This document shows, one piece after another, positions 1 through 8,250 of a DNA stretch of 64,000 nt. The stretch lies in contig DASYAV010000029.1 of the NCBI GenBank assembly GCA_036501145.1, positions 5,121 through 69,120 of the forward strand, in the 5' to 3' direction. How positions within the stretch are numbered: position 1 is the stretch's first letter; each line of letters opens with the position of its first letter. This stretch comes from PALSA-505 sp036501145 (lineage in GTDB: Bacteria; Actinomycetota; Actinomycetes; Streptosporangiales; Streptosporangiaceae). A program made the translations under genes and the position numbers. The notes under the pieces were generated by a model that worked only from the letters and a program-made list of their open reading frames with translations, did no database searches and was not told the origin of the DNA.

Positions 1-216
1 TTCCCCGACCGCCCGCTGACCAAGAAGCCGGCCGAGACCCGGATGGGGTCCGGCAAGGGGTCTCCGGAGTGGTGGGTGGCCAACGTCAAGCCGGGCCGGG
101 TCATGTTCGAGCTGTCCGGGGTGCCCGAGCCGGTCGCCCGGGAGGCGCTCCGGCTGGCCTCGCACAAGCTTCCAATGAAATGCCGGTTCGTGAGGCGAGA
201 GGCGGGTGAGGCGTGA
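1..216 (+). CDS. rplP: 50S ribosomal protein L16, C-terminal part
   Basis: The window opens inside this gene; 71 C-terminal codons are visible, ending in TGA. The segment with GKGSPEWWVANVKPGR followed by VMFELSG and EALRLASHKLPMKCRFV is the highly conserved C-terminal half of L16, the large-subunit protein near the A-site and the 5S rRNA contact. The stop codon overlaps the rpmC start (GCGTGATGG), so translation is probably coupled, as is usual at the end of the S10 operon. The N-terminal half lies outside the window. Confidence 0.97.
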   Translation, partial: FPDRPLTKKPAETRMGSGKGSPEWWVANVKPGRVMFELSGVPEPVAREALRLASHKLPMKCRFVRREAGEA

Positions 217-485
217 TGGCGGCCGGAGTGACCGCATCTCAGCTGCGCACCCAGACCGAAGAGGAACTGAACGTCAAGCTGGCGGAGGCCAAGGCGGAGC
301 TGTTCAACCTCCGTTTCCAGGCCGCCACCGGCCAGCTCGAGAGCCATGGCAGGCTGCGCGCCGTCCGCAAGGAGATCGCGCGGATCTACACGGTCAAGCG
401 CGAGCGCGAGCTCGGCATTGTGACGCTCGTCGAGGAGACGGAGCTTGGCGAGGCGCAGGCCGAGGAGGAGACCGACAGTGAGTGA
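216..485 (+). CDS. rpmC: 50S ribosomal protein L29
   Basis: A protein of 89 residues whose core, ELNVKLAEAKAELFNLRFQ then RLRAVRKEIARI, is the two-helix L29 fold found at the peptide exit tunnel, where it helps dock SRP and trigger factor. It carries an acidic C-terminal extension of roughly 20 residues (EETELGEAQAEEETDSE) beyond the usual 65-70 residue length. The ATG at 216 overlaps the rplP stop; a GTG one codon upstream (213) is an alternative. Its 3' end overlaps rpsQ by 8 bases, indicating translational coupling. Confidence 0.96.
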   Translation: MAAGVTASQLRTQTEEELNVKLAEAKAELFNLRFQAATGQLESHGRLRAVRKEIARIYTVKRERELGIVTLVEETELGEAQAEEETDSE

Positions 486-777
486 CGCACAGCCGAGTGC
501 CAGGGAGCGGGACGCCGGGCACGAGGGGCGCGCCTACCGGAAGACCCGGGAAGGGCTCGTCGTCAGCGGCAAGATGGACAAGACCGTCGTGGTGCTGGTC
601 GAGGACCGGGTCAAGCACCCCAAGTACGGCAAGGTCATCAGGCGCACGAAGAAGTACATCGCGCACGACGGCGCTAACGAGTGTGGCGTCGGCGACCGGG
701 TGCTGCTCATGGAGACCAGGCCGCTGTCGGCCACCAAGCGGTGGCGCGTGGCGGAAGTCCTGGAGAAGGCCAAGTAG
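478..777 (+). CDS. rpsQ: 30S ribosomal protein S17
   Basis: A 99-residue protein with the S17 OB-fold core (GLVVSGKMDKTVVV, then VKHPKYGKVIRRTKKYIAHD and GDRVLLMETRPLSATKRW). S17 is a primary binder of 16S rRNA helices 7 and 11. The GTG at 478 is chosen because it overlaps the end of rpmC by 8 bases and gives an N-terminal extension of about 20 residues typical of actinobacteria. An upstream GTG at 445 in the same frame would need a deeper overlap with rpmC and is less likely. Confidence 0.95.
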   Translation: MSDAQPSARERDAGHEGRAYRKTREGLVVSGKMDKTVVVLVEDRVKHPKYGKVIRRTKKYIAHDGANECGVGDRVLLMETRPLSATKRWRVAEVLEKAK

Positions 778-835
778 AGGCTTAGTCTCATAGATTCGCG
801 GCCCTCCCGGGCGGCGTGAAGAAGCAGGAGTTGAC

Positions 836-1204
836 GTGATCCAGCAGGAGTCGCGGCTCAAGGTCGCCGACAACACCGGAGCCAAGGAGATCTTGTGCAT
901 CCGCGTGCTCGGCGGCTCAGGCCGGCGATACGCGGGAATTGGTGACGTCATCGTGGCGACCGTGAAGGATGCCATCCCCGGCGCGCCCGTGAAGCGAGGC
1001 GAGGTCGTCAAAGCTGTCGTCGTGCGCACCCGCAAGGAGCGCCGCCGCGTGGACGGCTCCTACATCCGCTTCGACGAGAACGCCGCCGTGCTGATCAGGG
1101 ACGGCGGGGACCCCCGCGGTACCCGGATCTTCGGTCCGGTGGGCCGCGAACTGAGGGAGAAGCGCTTCATGCGGATCATCTCGCTCGCCCCGGAGGTGCT
1201 GTAA
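836..1204 (+). CDS. rplN: 50S ribosomal protein L14
   Basis: L14 of standard length (122 residues), starting MIQQESRLKVADNTGAKE and ending RFMRIISLAPEVL, both hallmarks of the family. L14 forms part of intersubunit bridges B5 and B8 and the landing site of RsfS. The GTG at 836 follows an AGGAG at about 826-830. The 58-base spacer after rpsQ is the first real gap in the cluster and contains a -10-like TAGATT (791-796), so an internal spc promoter is possible but no matching -35 is seen. The stop codon overlaps the rplX ATG by one base. Confidence 0.98.
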   Translation: MIQQESRLKVADNTGAKEILCIRVLGGSGRRYAGIGDVIVATVKDAIPGAPVKRGEVVKAVVVRTRKERRRVDGSYIRFDENAAVLIRDGGDPRGTRIFGPVGRELREKRFMRIISLAPEVL

Positions 1205-1527
1205 TGGCGAAGGTCAGGAAGGGTGACCACGTGCTGGTCATCGCCGGGGCGGACAAGGGCCTGGAGGGCACGGTCATCCTGGTCTACCCGGACAAGGACA
1301 AGGTCCTCGTCCAGGGTGTCAACATGATCAAGAAGAACACCAAGGTCACGCACCAGGGCGTGCGGGGTGCCAAGGAGGGCGGCATCGTCCACCAGGAGGC
1401 GCCGGTGCACGTGAGCAACGTTCAGCTGATCGACCCGGAGACCAGGAAGCCGGCCAGGGCCGGCTTCCGGTTCGACGAGGACGGCAACAAGATCCGGACG
1501 CTCCGTCCGGGTGGCAGGGATATCTGA
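1204..1527 (+). CDS. rplX: 50S ribosomal protein L24
   Basis: 107 residues with the KOW motif near the start (KVRKGDHVLVIAGADKGLEGTV) and the downstream GGIVHQEAPVHVSNV block of bacterial L24, an assembly-initiator protein at the 5' end of 23S rRNA. The ATG overlaps the last base of rplN and the TGA overlaps the rplE ATG (TGATG), so the three genes form a tightly coupled translational unit. Confidence 0.97.
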   Translation: MAKVRKGDHVLVIAGADKGLEGTVILVYPDKDKVLVQGVNMIKKNTKVTHQGVRGAKEGGIVHQEAPVHVSNVQLIDPETRKPARAGFRFDEDGNKIRTLRPGGRDI

Positions 1528-2126
1528 TGCCAGCGACGACGAAGGACAAGGCCGCCCCGGAGGCGGAGGGCCAGGCAGCGCCGGCTCCGCGGCTGAAGGA
1601 GCGGTACCGCAGCGAGATCGCCCCCGCGCTGCGCGAGGAGTTCGGCTACCGCAACGTCATGCAGGTCCCCGGCCTGTCCAAGATCGTGGTCAACATGGGC
1701 GTGGGCGAGGCGGCCAGGGACGCCAAGCTAATCGAGGGTGCGGTGCGGGACCTGTCCCTGATCACCGGCCAGCGGCCGGCCGTGGCCCGGGCGAAGAAGT
1801 CCGTCGCCCAGTTCAAGCTGCGCGAGGGCATGCCGATCGGGGCGCACGTGACGCTGCGCGGGATGCGGATGTGGGAGTTCTGCGACCGGCTGCTGACCAT
1901 CGCGCTGCCCCGGATCCGTGACTTCCGCGGCCTGTCCGACCGGCAGTTCGACGGCCGCGGCAACTACACCTTCGGCCTCAACGAGCAGGTCATGTTCCAC
2001 GAGGTCGACCGGGACCAGGTGGACCGGCAGCGGGGCATGGACGTCACGCTGGTCACCACCGCGAGCACCGATGAGGAGGGCCGGTCGCTGCTGCGGCGGC
2101 TCGGCTTCCCCTTCCGGGAAAACTAA
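1527..2126 (+). CDS. rplE: 50S ribosomal protein L5
   Basis: A 199-residue L5, which binds 5S rRNA in the central protuberance. Conserved segments include VPGLSKIVVNMGVGEA, LITGQRPAVARAKKSVAQFKLREGMPIG, and the C-terminal RGMDVTLVTTASTDEEGRSLL-LRRLGFPFR region. About 15-20 extra N-terminal residues (TTKDKAAPEAEGQAAPAP) precede the conserved core, an extension common in actinobacteria. The ATG overlaps the rplX stop. Confidence 0.97.
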   Translation: MPATTKDKAAPEAEGQAAPAPRLKERYRSEIAPALREEFGYRNVMQVPGLSKIVVNMGVGEAARDAKLIEGAVRDLSLITGQRPAVARAKKSVAQFKLREGMPIGAHVTLRGMRMWEFCDRLLTIALPRIRDFRGLSDRQFDGRGNYTFGLNEQVMFHEVDRDQVDRQRGMDVTLVTTASTDEEGRSLLRRLGFPFREN

Positions 2127-2143
2127 GAGGAGCCAGAGAACTT

Positions 2144-2329
2144 ATGGCGAAGAAGGCACTGATCGCCAAGGCGAACCGGAAGCCCAAGTTCGCAGTGCGG
2201 GCCTACACCCGGTGCTCGCGCTGCGGCCGGCCGCGCGCCGTGTACCGCAGGTTCGGCCTGTGCCGCATCTGCCTGCGCTCGATGGCGCACCGCGGCGAAC
2301 TGCCGGGCATCACGAAATCCAGCTGGTAA
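2144..2329 (+). CDS. rpsN: 30S ribosomal protein S14, zinc-binding type Z
   Basis: A 61-residue short S14 carrying the complete zinc knuckle of the C+ type: CSRC near residue 24 and CRIC near residue 40. It ends in the canonical GELPGITKSSW. S14 sits in the 30S head and joins late in assembly. Actinobacteria often carry a second, zinc-independent S14 controlled by Zur elsewhere; only the zinc form is seen here. A purine-rich AGAGGAG precedes the ATG. Confidence 0.97.
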   Translation: MAKKALIAKANRKPKFAVRAYTRCSRCGRPRAVYRRFGLCRICLRSMAHRGELPGITKSSW

Positions 2330-2408
2330 GTATCCACACCGACCACGCCGGAAGTCCCGGCCGCCACAAGGGCGCGGGGAAACTCTGGCGAGGAGGGGCC
2401 ACGAGGCC

Positions 2409-2807
2409 ATGACGATGACCGACCCGATCGCAGACATGCTGACCCGTCTGCGGAACGCAAACTCGGCATACCACGACACCACCGGGATGCCGTATTCGAA
2501 GATCAAGGTGCACATCGCGGAGATACTCAAGCAAGAGGGGTACATCGCGGGCTGGAGCGTAGAGGACGCCGAGGTCGGCAAGAAGCTCGTGGTCTCGCTC
2601 AAGTTCGGCCCGTCCCGTGAGCGCTCGCTCGCCGGGATCAAGCGGGTCTCCAAGCCGGGCCTGCGGGTGTATGCGAAGAAGGACGGCCTGCCGCGGGTGC
2701 TCGGTGGCCTGGGCATCGCGATCATCTCCACGTCGGCCGGTCTCATGACCGACAAGCAGGCGGGCAAGCGCGGCGTGGGCGGGGAAGTCCTCGCCTACGT
2801 CTGGTAA
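2409..2807 (+). CDS. rpsH: 30S ribosomal protein S8
   Basis: 132 residues beginning MTMTDPIADMLTRLRNAN and ending GGEVLAYVW, both diagnostic for S8, the central-domain 16S rRNA binder that in enterics is also the translational repressor of the spc operon. The SPRERSLAGIKRVSKPGLRVY stretch and the GLGIAIISTSAGLMTDKQA stretch are the conserved C-terminal domain. The 79-base leader before the ATG is longer than most gaps in this cluster. Confidence 0.98.
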   Translation: MTMTDPIADMLTRLRNANSAYHDTTGMPYSKIKVHIAEILKQEGYIAGWSVEDAEVGKKLVVSLKFGPSRERSLAGIKRVSKPGLRVYAKKDGLPRVLGGLGIAIISTSAGLMTDKQAGKRGVGGEVLAYVW

Positions 2808-2819
2808 GGGAGCAGCGGG

Positions 2820-3356
2820 ATGTCGAGAATTGGGCGGATGCCCGTGACCGTGCCGGGTGGCGTCAACGTCGCCATCGACGGCCGCGAGGTCACCGTGACG
2901 GGCCCGAAGGGCACGCTGCGGCACATCGTCGCGTCGCCGATCGAGGTGTCGGAGTCCGGCGGCGTGCTGACCGTGACCAGGCCGAGCGACGAGGGCGAGG
3001 TGCGTGCCCTGCATGGCCTGTCGCGCAGCCTGATCGCCAACATGATCACCGGGGTGACCGAGGGCTACCGCAAGACGCTGGAGATCGTCGGGGTCGGCTA
3101 CCGGGTGCAGGCCCGCGGCAAGGACCTGGAGTTCTCCCTGGGCTTCAGCCACCCGGTGATGGTGACCCCGCCCGAGGGCATCTCGTTCCGGGTCGAGGCG
3201 CCCACCAGGTTCGTGGTCGAGGGCATCGACAAACAGCAGGTGGGCGAGATCGCGGCTAACATCCGGAAGCTGCGCAAGCCGGACCCGTACAAGGGCAAGG
3301 GCGTCCGGTACCAGGGCGAGCAGATCCGGCGCAAGGTCGGGAAGGCTGGGAAGTAG
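2820..3356 (+). CDS. rplF: 50S ribosomal protein L6
   Basis: 178 residues, beginning SRIGRMPV with the two tandem L6 domains and ending in the conserved RKPDPYKGKGVRYQGE segment near the sarcin-ricin loop contact. Length matches the family. Only 12 bases separate it from rpsH and 3 from rplR, consistent with one transcript. Confidence 0.98.
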   Translation: MSRIGRMPVTVPGGVNVAIDGREVTVTGPKGTLRHIVASPIEVSESGGVLTVTRPSDEGEVRALHGLSRSLIANMITGVTEGYRKTLEIVGVGYRVQARGKDLEFSLGFSHPVMVTPPEGISFRVEAPTRFVVEGIDKQQVGEIAANIRKLRKPDPYKGKGVRYQGEQIRRKVGKAGK

Positions 3357-3359
3357 GAC

Positions 3360-3800
3360 ATGGCTGCAACAAAGACCAGAGCAGGCGCCCGCGCGGGTGG
3401 CGCCGCGTCGGTCGCGCCGCGCACCGGCGGCGCCCGCGCGGACGGCCGCCCCGGCCGTGCCATCCCGCGCGCCCGCCGGCACACCCGGGTGCGCAAGCGC
3501 GTCAGCGGTGCGCCGGCCCGGCCCCGCCTGGTGGTGACCAGGTCGGCGCGGCACACCTTCGCCCAGCTGATCGACGACGTGGCCGGCCACACGCTGGCCG
3601 CCGCGTCCAGCCTGGACGCCGAGGTCCGCACCACCGGCGGCGACAAGAAGACCAAGGCCCGCAAGGTTGGCGAGCTGCTCGCTCAGCGGGCGGGCCAGTC
3701 CGGTATCGAGGCCGTGGTCTTCGACCGGGGCGGCTACCGGTACCACGGCCGGGTCGCGGCGCTGGCCGACGGCGCACGCGAAGGCGGGCTGAAGTTCTGA
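3360..3800 (+). CDS. rplR: 50S ribosomal protein L18
   Basis: 146 residues; the L18 core (RRHTRVRKRVSGAPARPRLVVTRS, then AQLIDDVAGHTLAAASSLD and VVFDRGGYRYHGRVAALADGAREGGL) binds 5S rRNA. It carries an unusually long, Ala/Arg/Gly-rich basic N-terminal extension of about 35 residues compared with the usual 115-125 residue protein. No start nearer the core looks better supported, and the ATG follows rplF by only 3 bases. Confidence 0.96.
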   Translation: MAATKTRAGARAGGAASVAPRTGGARADGRPGRAIPRARRHTRVRKRVSGAPARPRLVVTRSARHTFAQLIDDVAGHTLAAASSLDAEVRTTGGDKKTKARKVGELLAQRAGQSGIEAVVFDRGGYRYHGRVAALADGAREGGLKF

Positions 3801-3846
3801 TGCGCGCGCCCGGACAAGCAACGAGCAACGAGAAGAGGACGAACTG

Positions 3847-4452
3847 ATGCCAGGGGCACCGCGGCGCGGCTCGGGTGGTGGCGAACGGCGGGACCGCCGT
3901 GACGACCGCCGCGGCGGGTCCACCGACAAGCAGGCCCAGTACCTGGAGCGCGTGATCACGATCAACCGCGTGGCCAAGGTGGTCAAGGGTGGCCGGCGGT
4001 TCAGCTTTACCGCACTTGTCGTCGTGGGCGACGGCAACGGGATGGTTGGCGTCGGCTACGGCAAGGCCAAGGAGGTGCCCACGGCGATCGCCAAGGGCGT
4101 CGAGGAGGCCAAGAAGCACTTCTTCCGGGTGCCGCGCATCGCCGGCACGATCCCGCACACCGTGCAGGGTGAGGACGCCGCCGGGGTGGTGCTGCTGAAG
4201 CCGGCCAGCCCGGGAACCGGCGTCATCGCCGGCGGCCCGGTCCGCCGGGTGCTGGAGTGCGCGGGGATCAGCGACGTGCTGTCGCGCTCCCTCGGGTCGT
4301 CGAACCCGATCAATGTGGTGCACGCCACAGTGACCGCGCTGAAGAGCCTGAACCGGCCCGAGGAGATCGCGGCCAAGCGCGGGCTGCCCATCGAGGACGT
4401 CGCCCCCGCGGCCATGCTGCGGGCGCGCGCCGCCGCCGCGAGCTCGAAGTAG
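3847..4452 (+). CDS. rpsE: 30S ribosomal protein S5
   Basis: 201 residues with the S5 double-stranded RNA-binding-like N-terminal domain (ERVITINRVAKVVKGGRRFSF, GYGKAKEVPTAIAKGVEEA) and the C-terminal domain (GTGVIAGGPVRRVLECAGI). S5 is an accuracy protein at the mRNA entry channel. The first 25 residues are a low-complexity Arg/Gly/Asp extension typical of actinobacterial S5. An AGAGGACGAACTG leader precedes the ATG. Confidence 0.97.
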   Translation: MPGAPRRGSGGGERRDRRDDRRGGSTDKQAQYLERVITINRVAKVVKGGRRFSFTALVVVGDGNGMVGVGYGKAKEVPTAIAKGVEEAKKHFFRVPRIAGTIPHTVQGEDAAGVVLLKPASPGTGVIAGGPVRRVLECAGISDVLSRSLGSSNPINVVHATVTALKSLNRPEEIAAKRGLPIEDVAPAAMLRARAAAASSK

Positions 4453-4465
4453 GCGGGAGATCGAC

Positions 4466-4648
4466 ATGACACGGTTGAAGGTCACCCAGGAACGGTCCAA
4501 GATCGGCGGCACTCACGCGCAGCGGGAGAGCCTCCGGTCGCTGGGGCTCAAGCGGGTCGGCGATGTCGTCATCCGCGAGGACAGGCCCGAGTTCCGCGGC
4601 ATGATCGCGACGGTGAGCCACCTGGTCACCGTCGAGGAGGTTGACTGA
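4466..4648 (+). CDS. rpmD: 50S ribosomal protein L30
   Basis: 60 residues with the conserved L30 pattern LKVTQERSKIGG, then SLGLKRVGDVVIREDRP and GMIATVSHLVTVEEV. L30 is a small large-subunit protein present in actinobacteria but missing from many other phyla. It lies 13 bases after rpsE and its stop is one base before the rplO ATG. Confidence 0.97.
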   Translation: MTRLKVTQERSKIGGTHAQRESLRSLGLKRVGDVVIREDRPEFRGMIATVSHLVTVEEVD

Positions 4649-4649
4649 C

Positions 4650-5138
4650 ATGGCAGACGCTGACACCCCAAGCACTGGCCAGCGCCCGGGCCGGGCGGGG
4701 CTGAGACTGCACCACCTGCGGCCGGCCCCCGGCGCCCGCCGGGACCGGATGCGGGTCGGCCGTGGTGAGGCCTCGAAGGGCAAGACGGCCGGCCGGGGCA
4801 CCAAGGGCACCAAGGCGCGCGGCCAGGTGCCGGCCCGCTTCGAGGGCGGCCAGATGCCGCTGCACCGCAGGCTGCCGCAGATGCGCGGTTTCTCCAACGC
4901 GCTGTTCAAGACCAGCTACCAGGTGGTCAACACCGGCCGGCTGGCCGAGATCTATCCCGAGGGCGGCGACGTGACCCCGGACGACCTGGCCGCCCGGGGC
5001 GCGGTGCGGGCCGGCGAGCCGGTCAAGGTGCTCGGCAACGGCGACGCGCCCAGCGGGCTGCGGGTCAGCGCACACGCCTTCTCCGCGTCCGCCAAGGAGA
5101 AGATCGAAGCGGCCGGCGGAACCACGACAACCCTTTAG
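4650..5138 (+). CDS. rplO: 50S ribosomal protein L15
   Basis: About 162 residues with the L15 signature LHHLRPAPGARRDRMRVGRG, the glycine-rich GKTAGRGTKGTKARG, and GFEGGQMPLHRRLP-type motifs. The ATG at 4650 is preferred over an in-frame TTG at 4641 because GGAGG (4636-4640) sits nine bases upstream of the ATG. It is the last gene before a 158-base gap containing a hairpin and the secY start. Confidence 0.96.
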   Translation: MADADTPSTGQRPGRAGLRLHHLRPAPGARRDRMRVGRGEASKGKTAGRGTKGTKARGQVPARFEGGQMPLHRRLPQMRGFSNALFKTSYQVVNTGRLAEIYPEGGDVTPDDLAARGAVRAGEPVKVLGNGDAPSGLRVSAHAFSASAKEKIEAAGGTTTTL

Positions 5139-5153
5139 CCATAAGCCGATGCG

Positions 5154-5205
5154 CAGCCGCCGCCGGTGCCGCCAACCGAGGGGTACCGGCTGCTGGCGGC
5201 GGCTG
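5154..5205 (+). terminator. hairpin between rplO and secY
   Basis: An 11-base perfect inverted repeat (CAGCCGCCGCC at 5154-5164 and GGCGGCGGCTG at 5195-5205) encloses 30 bases that can fold further around GGTACC. No U-run follows, so this is more likely an attenuator or processing site than a full terminator. It separates the ribosomal-protein part from secY-adk-map. Confidence 0.5.
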
Positions 5206-5231
5206 TTAGAGTGCGCCGAGCGGGTTAGACT
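5203..5231 (+). promoter_or_regulatory. possible secY promoter
   Basis: TAGACT at 5226-5231 is a reasonable -10 hexamer. Seventeen bases upstream is CTGTTA, a poor -35. The position, just after the rplO-secY hairpin and 65 bases before the secY ATG, makes an internal promoter plausible, but the evidence is only the hexamer and the context. Confidence 0.3.
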
Positions 5232-5296
5232 GCGGCGACTGCCATGGTCGGGATCCCGCCGACCCAATCCGTGACCCTTCAAACCGAGGACGGCGC

Positions 5297-6610
5297 ATGC
5301 TGACCGCGTTCATCCGGGCATTCCGGACGCCCGACCTGCGCAGGAAGCTGCTCTTCACACTATTCATCATCATCGTCTTCCGGCTCGGGTCCACGCTGCC
5401 GACACCCGGCATCTCGGTCAAGGCCGTGAACGCGTGTGTCAACCAGGCCACGACGACCGGCGGCTCGGCGAACGTCTACCAGCTGGTGAACCTGTTCAGC
5501 GGCGGCGCGCTGCTGAAGCTGACGGTGTTCTCGCTGGGCATCATGCCCTACATCACGGCCAGCATCATCATGCAGCTGCTGGCCGTGGTCATCCCGCGGC
5601 TGGAGACGCTGCAGGACGAGGGCCAGGCCGGCACCGCGAAGATCACCCAGTACACCCGGTACCTGACCATCGGGCTGGCCATCCTGCAGTCCACCGGCGT
5701 GGTCGCGCTGGCCAGGTCGGGCCGCCTGTTCAGCTCCTGCCAGCAGTCGCTGCTCATCAACGACGGTGTGTTCACCATCCTGACGATGGTGATCGTCATG
5801 ACCGCCGGCACCGCGGTGATCATGTGGCTGGGCGAGCTGATCACCGACCGCGGCGTCGGCAACGGCATGTCCCTGATGATCTTCACTCAGGTCATCGCCG
5901 TGTTCCCCAGCGAGCTGACCAGCATTTACCGGGCCAAGCACGCATTCGCGGTCATCATCGTGGTCATCGTCGGCATCGCCGTGATCGGCTTCATCGCCTT
6001 CATGGAGCAGGCGCAGCGCCGCATCCCGGTGCAGTACGCCAAGCGCATGGTGGGCCGCCGGATGTACGGCGGGACCTCCACCTACATCCCCATCAAGGTG
6101 AACCAGGCCGGCGTCATCCCGGTCATCTTCGCCTCATCGCTGCTGTACATCCCGCAGCTGGCCTCGTCGCTGTTCGGCAGCACGACCCACCCGCAGGGCT
6201 GGGTGACCTGGATCAACACCTACCTGGTCCAGCAGGACAAGCCGTTGTACATCGGCATCTTCTTCGTGCTGATCCTGTTCTTCACGTACTTCTACGTGTC
6301 GATCACGTTCAACCCGGAGAAGGTCGCCGAAAACATGAAGAAGTACGGCGGCTTCATCCCCGGCATCAGACCCGGCCGTCCCACCTCCGAGTATCTGCAG
6401 TACGTGCTGTCCCGGATCACCGCACCCGGCGCGATGTACCTGGCCTTCGTCGCGCTCATCCCGATGCTCGCGCTGGCTTTCGTGGGGGCGGGCAACACGA
6501 TCCCGTTCGGCGGCACCCCGATCCTCATCGCGGTCGGTGTCGGGCTGGACACCGTGAAGCAGATCGAGAGCCAACTGCAGCAGCGCAACTACGAGGGCTT
6601 CCTGCGATAG
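5297..6610 (+). CDS. secY: preprotein translocase subunit SecY
   Basis: A 437-residue polytopic membrane protein, the central pore of the Sec translocon. It starts MLTAFIRAFRTPDLRRKLLF, shows about ten hydrophobic segments, and contains ITDRGVGNGMSLMIF, RRIPVQYAKRMVGRR and VNQAGVIPVIFASSLLY, the conserved cytosolic loops that contact SecA and the ribosome. The C-terminal part (IESQLQQRNYEGFL) is also typical. Its TAG overlaps the adk GTG by one base, so secY and adk are translationally coupled. Confidence 0.98.
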   Translation: MLTAFIRAFRTPDLRRKLLFTLFIIIVFRLGSTLPTPGISVKAVNACVNQATTTGGSANVYQLVNLFSGGALLKLTVFSLGIMPYITASIIMQLLAVVIPRLETLQDEGQAGTAKITQYTRYLTIGLAILQSTGVVALARSGRLFSSCQQSLLINDGVFTILTMVIVMTAGTAVIMWLGELITDRGVGNGMSLMIFTQVIAVFPSELTSIYRAKHAFAVIIVVIVGIAVIGFIAFMEQAQRRIPVQYAKRMVGRRMYGGTSTYIPIKVNQAGVIPVIFASSLLYIPQLASSLFGSTTHPQGWVTWINTYLVQQDKPLYIGIFFVLILFFTYFYVSITFNPEKVAENMKKYGGFIPGIRPGRPTSEYLQYVLSRITAPGAMYLAFVALIPMLALAFVGAGNTIPFGGTPILIAVGVGLDTVKQIESQLQQRNYEGFLR

Positions 6611-7263
6611 TGCGCATCGTCCTCGTCGGGCCTCCCGGTGCGGGCAAGGGAACCCAGGCCCAATTCATCGCGTCGCACCTGGCGATCCCGAAGATTTCGA
6701 CAGGTGACATATTCCGGTACAACGTGACCAGGGATACGGCGCTGGGCCGCAAGGCGAGAGCGTTCATGGAACGCGGTGACCTGGTACCCGACGAGGTCAC
6801 CATCGCGATGGTGCGGGACCGGCTGTGCGAAGACGACGCACAGCCGGGCTTTTTGCTCGACGGGTTCCCGCGGAACGTGCCGCAGGCCGAGACGCTGGAG
6901 AAGATGCTCTCCGAATGGGAGACCCGGCTGGAGGTCGTGCTGGAACTCGTCGTGGACGACGACGAGGTGGTGCGCCGGCTGTCCGGGCGGCGCACCTGCC
7001 ATCGCTGCGGCCGGGTGTGGCATGTGCTGTTCGACCCGCCGGCCCGCAAGGACACCTGCGACGACTGTTCCGGCCAGCTGTTCCAGCGCGATGACGACCG
7101 GGAAGAGACGATCAGGCACCGGCTCGAGGTGTACCAGGACCAGACGGCGCCGCTCGTCGCCTACTACGCCGACCAGCGCATTCTGCAGGGCATCGACGCC
7201 ACCGGGCCGGTGGAAGAGGTCACCGACCGCGCCATGTCCGCGCTGCGCCGCTTCATCAACTAG
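6610..7263 (+). CDS. adk: adenylate kinase
   Basis: 217 residues catalysing ATP + AMP = 2 ADP. The P-loop GPPGAGKGTQ is at residues 7-16, the AMP-binding FPRN motif at about 86, and a long LID domain carries four cysteines (C130, C133, C150, C153) in a CxxC...CxxC zinc site, as in Gram-positive adenylate kinases. The GTG at 6610 shares a base with the secY stop and brings the P-loop to the expected position; starts further upstream would run deep into secY. Confidence 0.96.
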   Translation: MRIVLVGPPGAGKGTQAQFIASHLAIPKISTGDIFRYNVTRDTALGRKARAFMERGDLVPDEVTIAMVRDRLCEDDAQPGFLLDGFPRNVPQAETLEKMLSEWETRLEVVLELVVDDDEVVRRLSGRRTCHRCGRVWHVLFDPPARKDTCDDCSGQLFQRDDDREETIRHRLEVYQDQTAPLVAYYADQRILQGIDATGPVEEVTDRAMSALRRFIN

Positions 7264-7360
7264 TTCCTGGGGACGGGCTGGCGGCTACCCGAAGGTAAGT
7301 TGGTGGGGCCGGAAGCGGCCGGTGCGCGGCCGAGGTTGGAGAGGCGGAGTGGAGCGCGAG

Positions 7361-8203
7361 ATGCGGATAAAGCGCGAGCCGCCGATCCAGATCAAGACGC
7401 AGGCCCAGTTCGAGGTCATGCGCGAGGCCGGCCTGGTGGTCGCGGACACGCTCAGCGTGCTCGCCGCCGCGGCCCAGCCCGGGGTCAGCACCGCCGACCT
7501 CGACCGCATCGCCGCGGCCCAGATCGCCGACGCGGGCGCCGTCCCGTCGTTCAAGGGCTACCACGGGTACCCCGCCGTCATCTGCACCTCGGTCAACGAG
7601 GAGATCGTGCACGGCATCCCGGATCCCGCCAGGGTGCTCAGCGCGGGTGACGTGATCTCCATCGACTGCGGAGCGATCGTCCGCGGCTGGCACGCCGACG
7701 CCGCGCTCACCGTCGGCGTGGGCGAGATCACCGGCGAGCTGCGCCGCCTGCTCGACACCTGCGAGCAGGCGCTGTGGCAGGGCATCGGCCAGGCCCGGGC
7801 CGGCCACCGGCTGACCGACATCTCGCACGCCGTGGAGACCAGCGCGCGGGCGGCCGGGCCGTACGGCATCGTGGAGGAGTACGTCGGCCACGGCATCGGC
7901 ACCGAGATGCACATGGACCCGGCGGTGCCGAACTACGGCCGGCCTGGCCACGGGCTGCTGCTGCGGGCGGGCATGGCGGTGGCCATCGAGCCGATGCTGG
8001 TGCTCGGGGCCAGGCACACCCGGCAGCTGGCCGACGGGTGGACCGTGGTCAGCTCGGACGGCACCCCGGCCGCGCACTTCGAGCACACCGTGGCCATCAC
8101 CGACGGCGGTCCCTGGGTGCTGACCGCGGCGGACGGCGGCCGGGAGCGGCTGGCCGGGCTTGCCGAAGCGGCCGGTTCCGGTGCACGCTCGAAACCGGGC
8201 TGA
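7361..8203 (+). CDS. map: methionine aminopeptidase, type I
   Basis: About 280 residues; removes the initiator methionine from nascent proteins. The five metal ligands of the pita-bread fold are visible: D102 and D113 (SIDCGAIVRGWHADAALTV), H177 (YVGHGIG), E210 (AVAIEPML) and E241 (FEHTVAI). The ATG at 7361 is used; an in-frame GTG at 7349, four bases after GGAGAGG, is a good alternative and would add four residues. The 97-base gap after adk has no convincing promoter. Confidence 0.95.
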   Translation: MRIKREPPIQIKTQAQFEVMREAGLVVADTLSVLAAAAQPGVSTADLDRIAAAQIADAGAVPSFKGYHGYPAVICTSVNEEIVHGIPDPARVLSAGDVISIDCGAIVRGWHADAALTVGVGEITGELRRLLDTCEQALWQGIGQARAGHRLTDISHAVETSARAAGPYGIVEEYVGHGIGTEMHMDPAVPNYGRPGHGLLLRAGMAVAIEPMLVLGARHTRQLADGWTVVSSDGTPAAHFEHTVAITDGGPWVLTAADGGRERLAGLAEAAGSGARSKPG

Positions 8204-8250
8204 ATTACCCGGCCGGAAAGATACCCCGCGGCCCGCGGAAGGGAGTGGCG

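Noticed and set aside
2310..4037. 575-residue open frame on the minus strand opposite rpsH-rplR
   Set aside because: It lies wholly opposite well-identified ribosomal protein genes and has no recognisable domain; long antisense frames are expected at this GC content.
5434..6609. Long plus-strand frame upstream of adk in the adk frame
   Set aside because: This part is an out-of-frame reading of secY, rich in His/Arg/Pro; only the portion from the GTG at 6610 is adenylate kinase.
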